Source of the DNA: CAYZTY01 sp964444665
GTDB lineage: Bacteria > Planctomycetota > Phycisphaerae > Sedimentisphaerales > CAYZTY01
DNA length: 64,000 nt
Reading direction: 5' to 3'
Assembly (NCBI GenBank): GCA_964444665.1
Contig: CAYUIE010000004.1
Location: forward strand, 62,001 to 126,000
Positions 36,897 through 44,181 of this stretch are shown here, piece by piece. The notes under the pieces were generated by a model, which searched no databases, was not told the DNA's origin, and saw only the letters and a program-made list of their open reading frames with translations. Position numbers and translations under genes: made by a program. Each line of letters starts with the position of its first letter. Within the stretch, counting starts at the first letter, position 1.

Positions 36897-37738
36897 TGGT
36901 AGAAGCGAGGATTAAATTCATTCCACTTGAAATAGAGGCGGTGCTGGCGGACTGCGATTTCCAAACTATGAACGCCGAACAGCGGGGCGTTTACTTTTCG
37001 CTGATTATATATATGTATGCCAATGACGGGAAATGTCGGCTCGATACGAAGTACTTGAGCAGGCTGATGAATTGCAAAAACTTTCCGAAAGTCTGGCAGG
37101 AAATCAAAAAGAAATTTCAGGTTAAGGAGGGAATAATCACTCACAAAAGAGTCAGCCGCGAGCTCAGAAGAGCAAAGAGGCTTATGCAAGCCAAGAAAAA
37201 AGCAGGACTTAAAGGCGCAAAGGAAAGATGGCACAGCCATCCCGATGCTATCGGGACACCTAATGGCACACCCAATAGCACAGCAATGGCTAACGAGAAC
37301 GTAAACAATAACAATAACGAGAATAAGAATACAAGAGAAGAAGAACGAAACGAGATCAAAGAACGAGAAGAAAAAACTTCGAATACGAATTCGAGGCTGC
37401 GCGCCTCCGTTTCTTCGATTCCGATTCGAGGTAGCACGGGCTTCCAGCCCGTGAAGATGGAAGACACGGCCAAGATGGCCGTGTCACGAGACCAGTCGTT
37501 TCAAACTCGAGGTTTGCGCTTTTACGACGCCCTTGTCGCGCTGATTCGTCCGAGAGACCAGTCCGACCGGACCAGCTTTCACAAAATCAGTAACTGGCTT
37601 GTCGCGCAGTGCGAGATGGGCAAATTCAACGAAGAGATTTTCGAACGGGCCTACGATTACGCCAAGGAGGCGAGGAAGGGTCGAAACCCCGCGGCCGTAT
37701 TTACCTCGCTGATTAAAAGGGAGCTGAAGTACAAATGA
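36896..37738 (+). CDS. DUF1376-like replication protein with repeat-encoded insert
   Basis: 280 residues. Residues 6-110 (KFIPLEIEAVLADCDFQTMN, EQRGVYFSLIIYMYANDG) match the winged-helix DUF1376 domain found in phage replication-initiation proteins. The middle is a charged Asn/Glu-rich linker; a second conserved segment (FYDALVALIRPRD ... NWLVAQCEMGK) ends the protein. Two dispersed repeats lie in the linker: a palindrome at 37240-37256 read as HPDAIGT, and the double hairpin at 37435-37485 read as STGFQPVKM and onward. Start overlaps the ParB-like stop; its own stop overlaps the HNH start (ATGA). Confidence 0.72.
   Translation: MVEARIKFIPLEIEAVLADCDFQTMNAEQRGVYFSLIIYMYANDGKCRLDTKYLSRLMNCKNFPKVWQEIKKKFQVKEGIITHKRVSRELRRAKRLMQAKKKAGLKGAKERWHSHPDAIGTPNGTPNSTAMANENVNNNNNENKNTREEERNEIKEREEKTSNTNSRLRASVSSIPIRGSTGFQPVKMEDTAKMAVSRDQSFQTRGLRFYDALVALIRPRDQSDRTSFHKISNWLVAQCEMGKFNEEIFERAYDYAKEARKGRNPAAVFTSLIKRELKYK
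37240..37256. repeat. Palindromic repeat inside DUF1376-like coding sequence
   Basis: TCCCGATGCTATCGGGA, in frame, in the disordered linker of the DUF1376-like protein. Confidence 0.6.
37435..37485. repeat. Double-hairpin dispersed repeat encoding TGFQPV-type peptide
   Basis: Hairpin 1: CACGGGCT (37435-37442) with AGCCCGTG (37446-37453). Hairpin 2: GACACGGCC (37463-37471) with GGCCGTGTC (37477-37485), both perfect. The sequence is read in frame as STGFQPVKMEDTAKMAVS. TGFQPV-coding hairpin repeats are frequent in planctomycete genomes (from memory). Confidence 0.8.
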
Positions 37739-38475
37739 AAAAAATTCCACTCACACAGGGAGCCGTCACGAAGGTCGACGACGATGATTACGAATGGCTG
37801 AAGAGATTTCGCTGGCGCGTTCATCGCTCGAACAAACGAACCAGCTATGCCGTGCGGTACATCAACGGCAAAACAATCGCGATGCAAAACGAGCTCCTCT
37901 CGCCGCTGCCCGGCATCGTCGTGGACCACATCAACCACAACGGCCTTGACAACCGCAGGGCGAACCTTCGGCTCTGCATGCAGGCCGACAACGTTCTTAA
38001 CTCCAGGCCGAGGCGAAATTCATCCTCGAAATACAAGGGCGTCTCGTGGCACAAGGGAGCCAGAAAGTGGCAAGCGCGAATAGCACGCCGAGGCGTGAGA
38101 TATTTCCTCGGCTATTTTCATAATCAGCTCGAGGCCGCCTTCGCCTACGACGACAAGGCACGCGAGTTTAACGATGCGTTCCTGTACCTGAACTTCCCGA
38201 GACTAATCGCACGTGAGGCGATTCGAGACCGGCTGGCGCGAACAAAAGGAAAAATCTTCGCCATACGGTTCCTGAAGCGAAGCAACAGCGAGCTGCGAAC
38301 AATGCGGGCACGTGTCGGCGTGAAAAAAGGAATACAAAATGTCGGCCTGCCGTTCAATCCTGAGCAGCATCGACTGCTGGTTGTCTATGACGTGGGTGCC
38401 GAAGGATACCGGACAGTGCCGGTCGATGGAATTCTTACGATGAAAATTAGCGTTAAAAATTACAGGGTGGTTTGA
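37735..38475 (+). CDS. HNH endonuclease with AP2 domain
   Basis: 246 residues. HNH core: GIVVDHINHNGLDNRRANLR, with the DHIN and NRR-NLR elements; then the AP2 DNA-binding domain SSKYKGVSWHKGARKWQARI and LGYFHNQLEAAFAYDDKARE. This HNH-AP2 architecture is typical of phage-associated homing-type nucleases. The 75 C-terminal residues are not assigned. The start overlaps the previous stop (ATGA). In a packaging-gene neighbourhood it may assist terminase cleavage or act as a free-standing mobile endonuclease. Confidence 0.85.
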   Translation: MKKIPLTQGAVTKVDDDDYEWLKRFRWRVHRSNKRTSYAVRYINGKTIAMQNELLSPLPGIVVDHINHNGLDNRRANLRLCMQADNVLNSRPRRNSSSKYKGVSWHKGARKWQARIARRGVRYFLGYFHNQLEAAFAYDDKAREFNDAFLYLNFPRLIAREAIRDRLARTKGKIFAIRFLKRSNSELRTMRARVGVKKGIQNVGLPFNPEQHRLLVVYDVGAEGYRTVPVDGILTMKISVKNYRVV

Positions 38476-38510
38476 GGAATTATAAATGCTCTATGGAAAG
38501 TGTAACAAAC

Positions 38511-38615
38511 GTCATTGCGAGCGAGGTGGCCCCATATGTCATTGCGAGCGCAGCGAAGCAATCTAAACGTAACGATAAGATAGCCGCGGCCACTAACGTG
38601 GCCTCGCAATGACAT
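38511..38615. repeat. GTCATTGCGAG-type dispersed inverted repeat
   Basis: GTCATTGCGAGCGAGGTGGCC at the left and GTGGCCTCGCAATGAC at the right are inverted ends; a second GTCATTGCGAG followed by AGCGAAGCAATCT lies inside (38538-38564). The same word set recurs at 48812-48873. It fills the 168-bp gap between the HNH and terminase-small-like genes. Confidence 0.75.
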
Positions 38616-38643
38616 CGATACTAAAATTACAGGATGATTTGAA

Positions 38644-39087
38644 ATGACAGAACGAAGCAGGAAACGAAAGACGCTCAGCAAAAGACAGCTAAGGCTAATT
38701 GACGAGCTGTTTGAGGCGGGCCTGGACGAGGCCTCAGTGCTGAGCAGGAACGGTATCAGCACAAGGCTTTTTCGCAGGTGGCTTGGCGACGGGGCCTTCT
38801 CGGCCGAGCTGCAGTTTCGGATTGACTCTGCCCAGCGGCAGAGCAGGCTAATCATCGCCCGGTACGCGCCGGTAGCGGCCGCGAAGCTGGTCGCTTTGAC
38901 CGAATCGCAGGGCCAGGAGACGGCCCGCAAGGCCTGCCTGGACATTATTTCGCTGCCCTTCGCCAGCGACGAGAGCAAAGAAAAGCCGGATTCAGAACCA
39001 GCCTCAGCCGACCAGCCCGCCGAGGAGCTAAGCCCCCAGTTAGCCGGCCGACTCCTTGCTGCCCTGGCAAATGAAGAAAAATCTTGA
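38644..39087 (+). CDS. Terminase small subunit-like protein
   Basis: 147 residues. An N-terminal HTH (RQLRLIDELFEAGLDEASVL, then GISTRLFRRWLGDGAF) and a following helical hairpin (LIIARYAPVAAAKLVAL, ETARKACLDIISLP) match the DNA-recognition terminase small subunits of phBC6A51 type. Position two genes before terL agrees. The acidic C-terminal tail is poorly conserved. Assigned by pattern and context. Confidence 0.6.
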   Translation: MTERSRKRKTLSKRQLRLIDELFEAGLDEASVLSRNGISTRLFRRWLGDGAFSAELQFRIDSAQRQSRLIIARYAPVAAAKLVALTESQGQETARKACLDIISLPFASDESKEKPDSEPASADQPAEELSPQLAGRLLAALANEEKS

Positions 39088-39095
39088 AAATAGTG

Positions 39096-39123
39096 TTGAC
39101 AAAATATGTGAAAAGTTTATGAT
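39096..39123 (+). promoter_or_regulatory. Strong sigma-70-type promoter for the fic gene
   Basis: Perfect -35 TTGACA (39096-39101), 16-bp spacer, -10 TATGAT (39118-39123, one mismatch to consensus). It lies 95 bp before the Fic start codon, at the junction where base composition turns AT-rich. An own promoter fits a moron-type cassette. Confidence 0.7.
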
Positions 39124-39218
39124 ATATTTAGCCGATATATTGCCATATAATAAGTATAACTACCTATAATATAAGAGGATATAAATATAAAAAGCAGCTT
39201 ATATATGGGGAAAAAAAT

Positions 39219-40373
39219 ATGAAAAAATATTCATGGATATCTTTCATAATTGATATAAGAAAACTTCCAATGACTAGTTGGATACAGCTTGGAGAGTGCG
39301 TCTCGAAATCTGAACATATAAGGCGTACACCGCTTTTACCAGGTGTCAGCGAAGAATTGCACAAAGTCTATCTTACCAAGGGTATACATGCCACGACGGC
39401 CATCGAGGGAAATACTCTTTCTGAACAGCAGGTCCGCGAAATTATAGATGGGAAGTCTAAGCTGCCGGAATCACAAAAATACCTTGAGCAAGAGGTTCGT
39501 AATATCTTGGATGGCTGTAACGATATAGGAAAGGCTATTACTTCTGATAAATTTGGACCCATAACTATAAAGCTGCTATGTGATTACAATCGCCGAGTCT
39601 TGAATGATGTACCAGTTGCGGAAGGATCTGTCCCTGGGGTCATTAGAAAACATATGGTAGGTGTTGGTACATACAAGCCGCCTGATGGAGCAGACGCAGG
39701 AGGATTATTAAAGAAGTTTTGCGAATGGTTCAACGAGTTTAAGACGGAAGGCACTCAGCTTGAGCCTATAGCAATGTCGATTATTAAAGCCATCACAGCG
39801 CATTTGTATATAGCCTGGATTCATCCCTTTGGAGACGGCAACGGTAGAACCGCAAGACTTCTTGAATTTGCTATACTCTTGAATTCAGGCATCCCATCTC
39901 CTGTTGCGCATCTATTGAGCAATCACTACAATGCGACAAGGAGCGAGTATTATCATCAGTTAGATAGAGCAAGTAAAACGGGAGATGTTACGGAATTTTT
40001 TGATTACGCTATTTGCGGACTTCGTGATGGTTTGAAAGAGGAGCTTGATTTCATACATCTGCAAGTCTTTTCGATTTGCTGGGAACATTATGTTTATGAA
40101 TATTTCCGTCCATTGGGACCCTCGGAAAATCTAAAGAGACAAAGAAATCTGCTAATAGAAATTTCACGCTGTGAAAAACCTGTTACAAGAGCTGAACTAC
40201 AAAAGCTTAGTAGCGAAATCTACTTGAAAGCACACAAAACAAAGAATTCCTTTACGAGGGATCTTAACGCGCTAATAAAGAAAGAGTTGGTTCTGGAGAA
40301 AAACGAAAAGTACAGAGCAAATATAAGCCCAATCCTACAACACTTGCCTTTCAGTAAAAGCCTGAACAGTTAA
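39219..40373 (+). CDS. Fic-domain protein (class II-like)
   Basis: 384 residues. Fic proteins transfer AMP (or related groups) from nucleotides onto target proteins. The active-site motif is WIHPFGDGNGRTARLLE. The inhibitory helix motif (S/T)xxxE(G/N) is present N-terminally as TTAIEG, so activity is probably self-restrained, as in class II enzymes. A C-terminal winged-helix segment (LLIEISRCEKPVTRAELQKL) could bind DNA. The gene is AT-rich, carries its own promoter, and sits between terminase-small-like and HTH genes. It may be a regulatory, toxin-like or superinfection-related cargo gene. Confidence 0.88.
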   Translation: MKKYSWISFIIDIRKLPMTSWIQLGECVSKSEHIRRTPLLPGVSEELHKVYLTKGIHATTAIEGNTLSEQQVREIIDGKSKLPESQKYLEQEVRNILDGCNDIGKAITSDKFGPITIKLLCDYNRRVLNDVPVAEGSVPGVIRKHMVGVGTYKPPDGADAGGLLKKFCEWFNEFKTEGTQLEPIAMSIIKAITAHLYIAWIHPFGDGNGRTARLLEFAILLNSGIPSPVAHLLSNHYNATRSEYYHQLDRASKTGDVTEFFDYAICGLRDGLKEELDFIHLQVFSICWEHYVYEYFRPLGPSENLKRQRNLLIEISRCEKPVTRAELQKLSSEIYLKAHKTKNSFTRDLNALIKKELVLEKNEKYRANISPILQHLPFSKSLNS

Positions 40374-40420
40374 AAAGTCTTTGAATGATTAAAATGACGC
40401 ATCATATTTGTCCAATTTAT

Positions 40421-40447
40421 TTGATATTTTTCATGTTAACCTATACA
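40421..40447 (+). promoter_or_regulatory. Candidate promoter overlapping GTTAAC operator cluster
   Basis: TTGATA (40421-40426) and TATACA (40442-40447) with a 15-bp spacer, slightly short. The first GTTAAC site (40435-40440) lies in the spacer, so a bound regulator would block or reshape it. Confidence 0.35.
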
Positions 40448-40487
40448 AAGAAGGTTAACTCAGGTTAACCTTACTAAGCGAGTTAAC
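40435..40487. promoter_or_regulatory. Four GTTAAC palindromes: candidate operator array
   Basis: GTTAAC at 40435, 40454, 40464 and 40482 (start positions), several extended to GGTTAAC or GTTAACC. Spacings of 19, 10 and 18 bp are close to one or two helical turns, placing the sites on one face of the DNA. They lie 23-75 bp before the excisionase-like HTH gene, which may regulate itself and terL. Confidence 0.65.
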
Positions 40488-40509
40488 CTCATAAGTGGAG
40501 ATAATTGCT

Positions 40510-40767
40510 ATGGTTAAAAAAAGGTATATGACTATACCAGAATTTGCAAGGCTTTTGGGCATCAGCCGTGTCGCTGTTTATAGGAGGGTTAAGAAAGGCC
40601 AGATACCGGCCGTTAAGGTCGGCAGGAAATACATGATTCCGGCCGGACAGGTGGCGGATATTCTCTCAAGGAAACTGAGTGATGAAGAAAAATCACAGAT
40701 AGACATAGCTGTCCGGAAGGTAGTGAGTGAATACGGAGATTTATTAAGAATGATCGGGAGGGATTAA
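40510..40767 (+). CDS. Excisionase/MerR-type HTH protein
   Basis: 85 residues from the ATG at 40510, which has GGAG (40497-40500) 9 nt upstream; the in-frame GTG at 40495 is less likely. MTIPEFARLLGISRVAVYRR, then VKKGQIPAVKVGRKYMIPAG, is the winged HTH of the excisionase family. A helical tail (SQIDIAVRKVVSEYGDLL) may dimerise. The stop overlaps the terL start by one base, so it is translationally coupled to the packaging gene, and it is preceded by the GTTAAC array. Confidence 0.8.
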   Translation: MVKKRYMTIPEFARLLGISRVAVYRRVKKGQIPAVKVGRKYMIPAGQVADILSRKLSDEEKSQIDIAVRKVVSEYGDLLRMIGRD

Positions 40768-42254
40768 TGAATAGTATTGCCGAACAGGTTTCGATGATTA
40801 ACAAGGCGTCGAGGGTTTACTCGGCGCTGAGAACTAACCGGCCGAGGACAAAGGCGGACCTGAAGAATTACGTTAAGGTTTTTCTCGGCATCGATGTGCC
40901 GGACAAAAGTATCTGCCCACAGCACGCGGCGCCGATGGATTATCTTGCCCACTGCTTTTTCAGCGACTTTAATCCTCAGGCGCCAAGGCTGAACGCCGAC
41001 GCTGCCGTCTGGGCGAATCGCGGCGGCGGAAAAACCGAGCTTGCAGCGGTCGCAACACTTCTCGACTGCATCTTTAAGCCGAACTGCCAGGTGCGGATTT
41101 TAGGCGGCTCATTAGAACAATCGAACAGGATGTACGATTACCTGCTCGAATTTTTAGGCAGGGGATTTTCAGGTTTTATAAAGGGCAAGGTGCGCAAGGA
41201 AAAATGCAGCTTTGTAAATAACGCATCGGTCGAGGTACTCACGCAATCGGCGACGAGTGTTCGCGGCTGTCATATCCAGAAGCTGCGATGCGATGAGGTC
41301 GAGCTTTTCGACGAGCAGGTATTCGCGGCCGCCCAGTTCGTCACGCAAAGCACCGACGGCATCATCGCGGCGATGGAGGTCATCAGCACAATGCATCGGC
41401 CGTACGGCCTTATGCATAAAGTAATATCGTCCGCCGAGCAAAGAGATGTACCGATTTTCAAATGGTGTCTCTGGGAGGTGATTGAAAAATGCATCGACAG
41501 AAATTGTTCGCAGTGTCCGCTTTGGAGTGATTGCGGCGGCAAGGCAAAAAACGCGGACGGCTATCTGAAAATTGACGACTGCATAACACAGATGCAGCGA
41601 AGCAGTCGCGCAGGCTGGGAGGCAGAGATGCTCTGCGAGCGCCCTTCGCTTGAAAATCTCGTCTTCGCCGAGTTCGACCCTTCCGTTCACGTTAGGTCTC
41701 TCGATTACGACCCGAACCTGCCTTTGTATCGCTCGCTCGATTTCGGCTTCGTCAATCCGTTTGTTTGTTTGTGGATTCAGGTTGACGGCGATGGTTTTGT
41801 GCGCGTCATCGATGAGTATGTGCGAAGCCGGGCAAGCATTGACGTGCACGCGGCCGTCTTGAAAGAGCGCACGCCGGTCAGCGAGGAAAAGGTAACGGCG
41901 ACTTTTTGCGACCCGGCCGGTGCGGGCCGAAGCGACGTTACCGGCACAAGCACAACGAGCGAGCTACGGGCGCTCGGCATACGCACGCGCTATCGGCGAA
42001 GCGGGATACTCGAGGGAGTGGAGTTAATAAGGCGGGCGCTGCGTGACGGGCAAGGCAAAACAAAATTAGCAATCTCGCCTGCCTGTCCACGGCTAATCGA
42101 GGCCCTTAGCTGTTATCATTACCCGGACGCGGCGAGCGGCGCCGAGCGGGAATTGCCGTTGAAAGACGGGCTGTACGACCATCCAATCGACGCCCTGCGG
42201 TACTTTTTCGTGAACTATACCCGCCGCGCAAAACCCGCTATCCGAAGATACTAA
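40767..42254 (+). CDS. terL: Phage terminase large subunit
   Basis: Motor and nuclease that cuts and packages phage DNA. 495 residues. Walker A WANRGGGKTELA, Walker B region LRCDEVELFDEQVF, and the RNase-H-like nuclease starting SLDFGFVNPFVCLW with a second acidic site in TFCDPAGAG. A Cys-rich segment (CIDRNCSQCPLWSDCGGKAK) lies between ATPase and nuclease. The C-terminal peptide HPIDALRYFFVNYTRR, then AKPAIRRY, is repeated exactly by a second 3' end at 44060-44134. No portal gene follows. The terminator at 42253-42293 overlaps the stop codon. Confidence 0.9.
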   Translation: MNSIAEQVSMINKASRVYSALRTNRPRTKADLKNYVKVFLGIDVPDKSICPQHAAPMDYLAHCFFSDFNPQAPRLNADAAVWANRGGGKTELAAVATLLDCIFKPNCQVRILGGSLEQSNRMYDYLLEFLGRGFSGFIKGKVRKEKCSFVNNASVEVLTQSATSVRGCHIQKLRCDEVELFDEQVFAAAQFVTQSTDGIIAAMEVISTMHRPYGLMHKVISSAEQRDVPIFKWCLWEVIEKCIDRNCSQCPLWSDCGGKAKNADGYLKIDDCITQMQRSSRAGWEAEMLCERPSLENLVFAEFDPSVHVRSLDYDPNLPLYRSLDFGFVNPFVCLWIQVDGDGFVRVIDEYVRSRASIDVHAAVLKERTPVSEEKVTATFCDPAGAGRSDVTGTSTTSELRALGIRTRYRRSGILEGVELIRRALRDGQGKTKLAISPACPRLIEALSCYHYPDAASGAERELPLKDGLYDHPIDALRYFFVNYTRRAKPAIRRY

Positions 42255-42293
42255 ACCATCAAGATATTGACTAGAGGTTTGGTGGTTTTTTTT
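42253..42293 (+). terminator. Rho-independent terminator after terL
   Basis: AAACCATCAA (42253-42262) pairs with TTGGTGGTTT (42279-42288; one G-T wobble), followed by a T run to 42293. The stem begins at the last base pairs of the terL reading frame. It separates terL transcription from the HipA-like/HIRAN cassette. Confidence 0.65.
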
Positions 42294-42370
42294 GTTTAGT
42301 GAGTGAGAAAATTTTTGATATTATGTAGAAGGAAAACAAGAGAAATTCAGCGCTATTAATTTTCGGATAA

Positions 42371-43354
42371 ATGATGTCAGATGAATTGAGCTTCTATAAT
42401 AATCCCATAGTGATTGATACCTGGCAGAGAGATGATACTTATGAAGGTGTTTATCTGCCGGGAACCCGTGAGAAAGATGCCTATTTTTCTCCCTCTGAAC
42501 CAAAATATGAATGTATTAAGCCAAACTGGCGTTATTTGTTTAAATTATCCAGAACAACTTCTACTAAGTTTGAATTCTCTTGGCAATTCTGGTGTGAAAT
42601 AATTGCTTACAGGTTTGGCAGTCTTATCGGAGTTAAGGTTCCTCCATCGCATATAGGCCTAAGCAAAACTTATCGAGATGGTATTGATACTTATGCTGCA
42701 TTGATTGAGTGGTTTTATGATGACAGAGATAAAGGTTATATTGCGGGCGGTCAGTTAATGGAATCGCATATTAAAAATTTCGACCGACTCAAGGGCGAAA
42801 AACATAACTTTGAGACAATCATCGGGATGTTCAAACATGATAGTTGGTTGAAATATTGGGCTGGAGTATTAACCTTTGATGTCCTCATTGGTAATACAGA
42901 CCGTCATCAGGATAATTGGGGCTTGATTGTTAAAAGAACTAAAAGAGGTAACGAAATGTTAATTGACATTAATACGTCTCCTGCTTTTGACAATGGAACG
43001 GCCCTATGTTATGAAATTCTTGAACAAGATATTGGTAAATACGAAGACACTAATAAGTTAGAACGTTACTTAACCGGCAGATATGCTAAACATCATATGA
43101 AATGGTCTTTAGATGAAAATGAACAGCTTGATTTTTACAAATTCATGAAAAAATTTTCTATGGCTTTTCCAAATATTATACCTATAATAGCTCAGCATCT
43201 AAATTTCACTTACCAAAATGTCGAAGAAGTGTTAGCGCCCTTAGTCGAAGCAGTTTCTAATCCAGTATATAAATTAACGAAGGAACGGCTGGATTTTATT
43301 TTGAAACTGATTTTTAGGCGTAAAAGAATCTTAGAAGAAGTATTAGAATTATGA
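42371..43354 (+). CDS. HipA-like kinase
   Basis: 327 residues with the C-terminal HipA/PI3-4-kinase-like fold: ATP-contacting Lys in WRYLFKLSRTT, catalytic loop VLIGNTDRHQDNWGLI, and metal-binding INTSPAFDNGTAL. The usual HipA N-terminal subdomain is short or missing. AT-rich compared with terL. The stop overlaps the HIRAN gene start by four bases (ATGA). HipA kinases phosphorylate tRNA synthetases or other targets as toxins; phage-defence forms are also known. The target here is unknown. Confidence 0.83.
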   Translation: MMSDELSFYNNPIVIDTWQRDDTYEGVYLPGTREKDAYFSPSEPKYECIKPNWRYLFKLSRTTSTKFEFSWQFWCEIIAYRFGSLIGVKVPPSHIGLSKTYRDGIDTYAALIEWFYDDRDKGYIAGGQLMESHIKNFDRLKGEKHNFETIIGMFKHDSWLKYWAGVLTFDVLIGNTDRHQDNWGLIVKRTKRGNEMLIDINTSPAFDNGTALCYEILEQDIGKYEDTNKLERYLTGRYAKHHMKWSLDENEQLDFYKFMKKFSMAFPNIIPIIAQHLNFTYQNVEEVLAPLVEAVSNPVYKLTKERLDFILKLIFRRKRILEEVLEL

Positions 43355-44043
43355 GGCACATCGAGCATATAGTTGAACCGAACAGGCTCTTGCTTTCCTG
43401 GCAGACTCCAAGTGAGCGTATGAGAATGTTTGTCGCTGAGTTGATACGCAATGGTAATGATGCTGACCTGATATATCTCAAAGACAGTGAAGATTTTTTA
43501 AGGGCTAAAAACTTAGGATTTGATAGTTACCCAGGCTTTGATATCGAAAAAGACGCACATAAAAATGTTTTAATTTCTTTTATGAAGCGTCTTCCGCCTC
43601 GCAGCCGTGGAGATTTTAATCGCTTTCTCAATGCCCTAAGGATTAAGTTTGATGCTACAGTTTCCGATTTTGCACTGCTTGGTTACTCAAGGGCAAAACT
43701 ACCTGATGATGATTTTACGGTTATACATACATTTGAAAATGCGACAGCTCCATTTGAATTTTTATTACCCGTTCAAGGATATCAGTATTATCAGGAACAA
43801 TTACCCATTTCTGATTTGTCAGAAGAAATGCAGGCAAGTTTTGAAGCTGAACCTGATAATCCTAAAGATCCTAAGGCAATAAAAGTCTTAATAAACAATG
43901 TCAAGGTGGGTTATGTATGTCGGGGATTGACTAGTTCTTTCCATAAATGGATGCAGTCGGGTTTGACAATATCAGCTTACGTTGAGCGAATAAATGGGAT
44001 AGACAAAAAACCTGAGATATATCTGTATGTATTGGTAAGCTAG
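43351..44043 (+). CDS. HIRAN-domain protein, partner of the HipA-like kinase
   Basis: 230 residues. The C-terminal third is a HIRAN domain: FEAEPDNPKDPKAIKVLINN, then VKVGYVCRGLTSSFHKWM. HIRAN domains bind 3' ends of single-stranded DNA, as in HLTF. The N-terminal 140 residues (SWQTPSERMRMFVAELIRNG, RGDFNRFLNALRIKF) are helical and unassigned. The ATGA overlap with the kinase shows that the two are made together. It is a possible sensor or antidote for the kinase. Confidence 0.8.
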   Translation: MRHIEHIVEPNRLLLSWQTPSERMRMFVAELIRNGNDADLIYLKDSEDFLRAKNLGFDSYPGFDIEKDAHKNVLISFMKRLPPRSRGDFNRFLNALRIKFDATVSDFALLGYSRAKLPDDDFTVIHTFENATAPFEFLLPVQGYQYYQEQLPISDLSEEMQASFEAEPDNPKDPKAIKVLINNVKVGYVCRGLTSSFHKWMQSGLTISAYVERINGIDKKPEIYLYVLVS

Positions 44044-44059
44044 TTTTTGTGTTCATTAC

Positions 44060-44134
44060 CATCCCATCGACGCCCTGCGATACTTTTTCGTCAACTATAC
44101 CCGCCGGGCAAAACCGGCCATCCGCCGGTATTGA
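44060..44134 (+). pseudogene. terL: Second terL 3' end (24 codons plus stop)
   Basis: From 44060 the sequence matches 42180-42254 at about 85% of bases and, read in frame, gives exactly the terL C-terminal peptide HPIDALRYFFVNYTRR and AKPAIRRY, then TGA instead of TAA. All differences are synonymous. Upstream of 44060 there is no further similarity to terL. It is therefore a displaced 3' end left after insertion or exchange of the 42255-44059 cassette. Confidence 0.88.
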
Positions 44135-44181
44135 AATCACATCGACAGAAATACAAAGAAATGAGGGATTAGATTAAGAGA

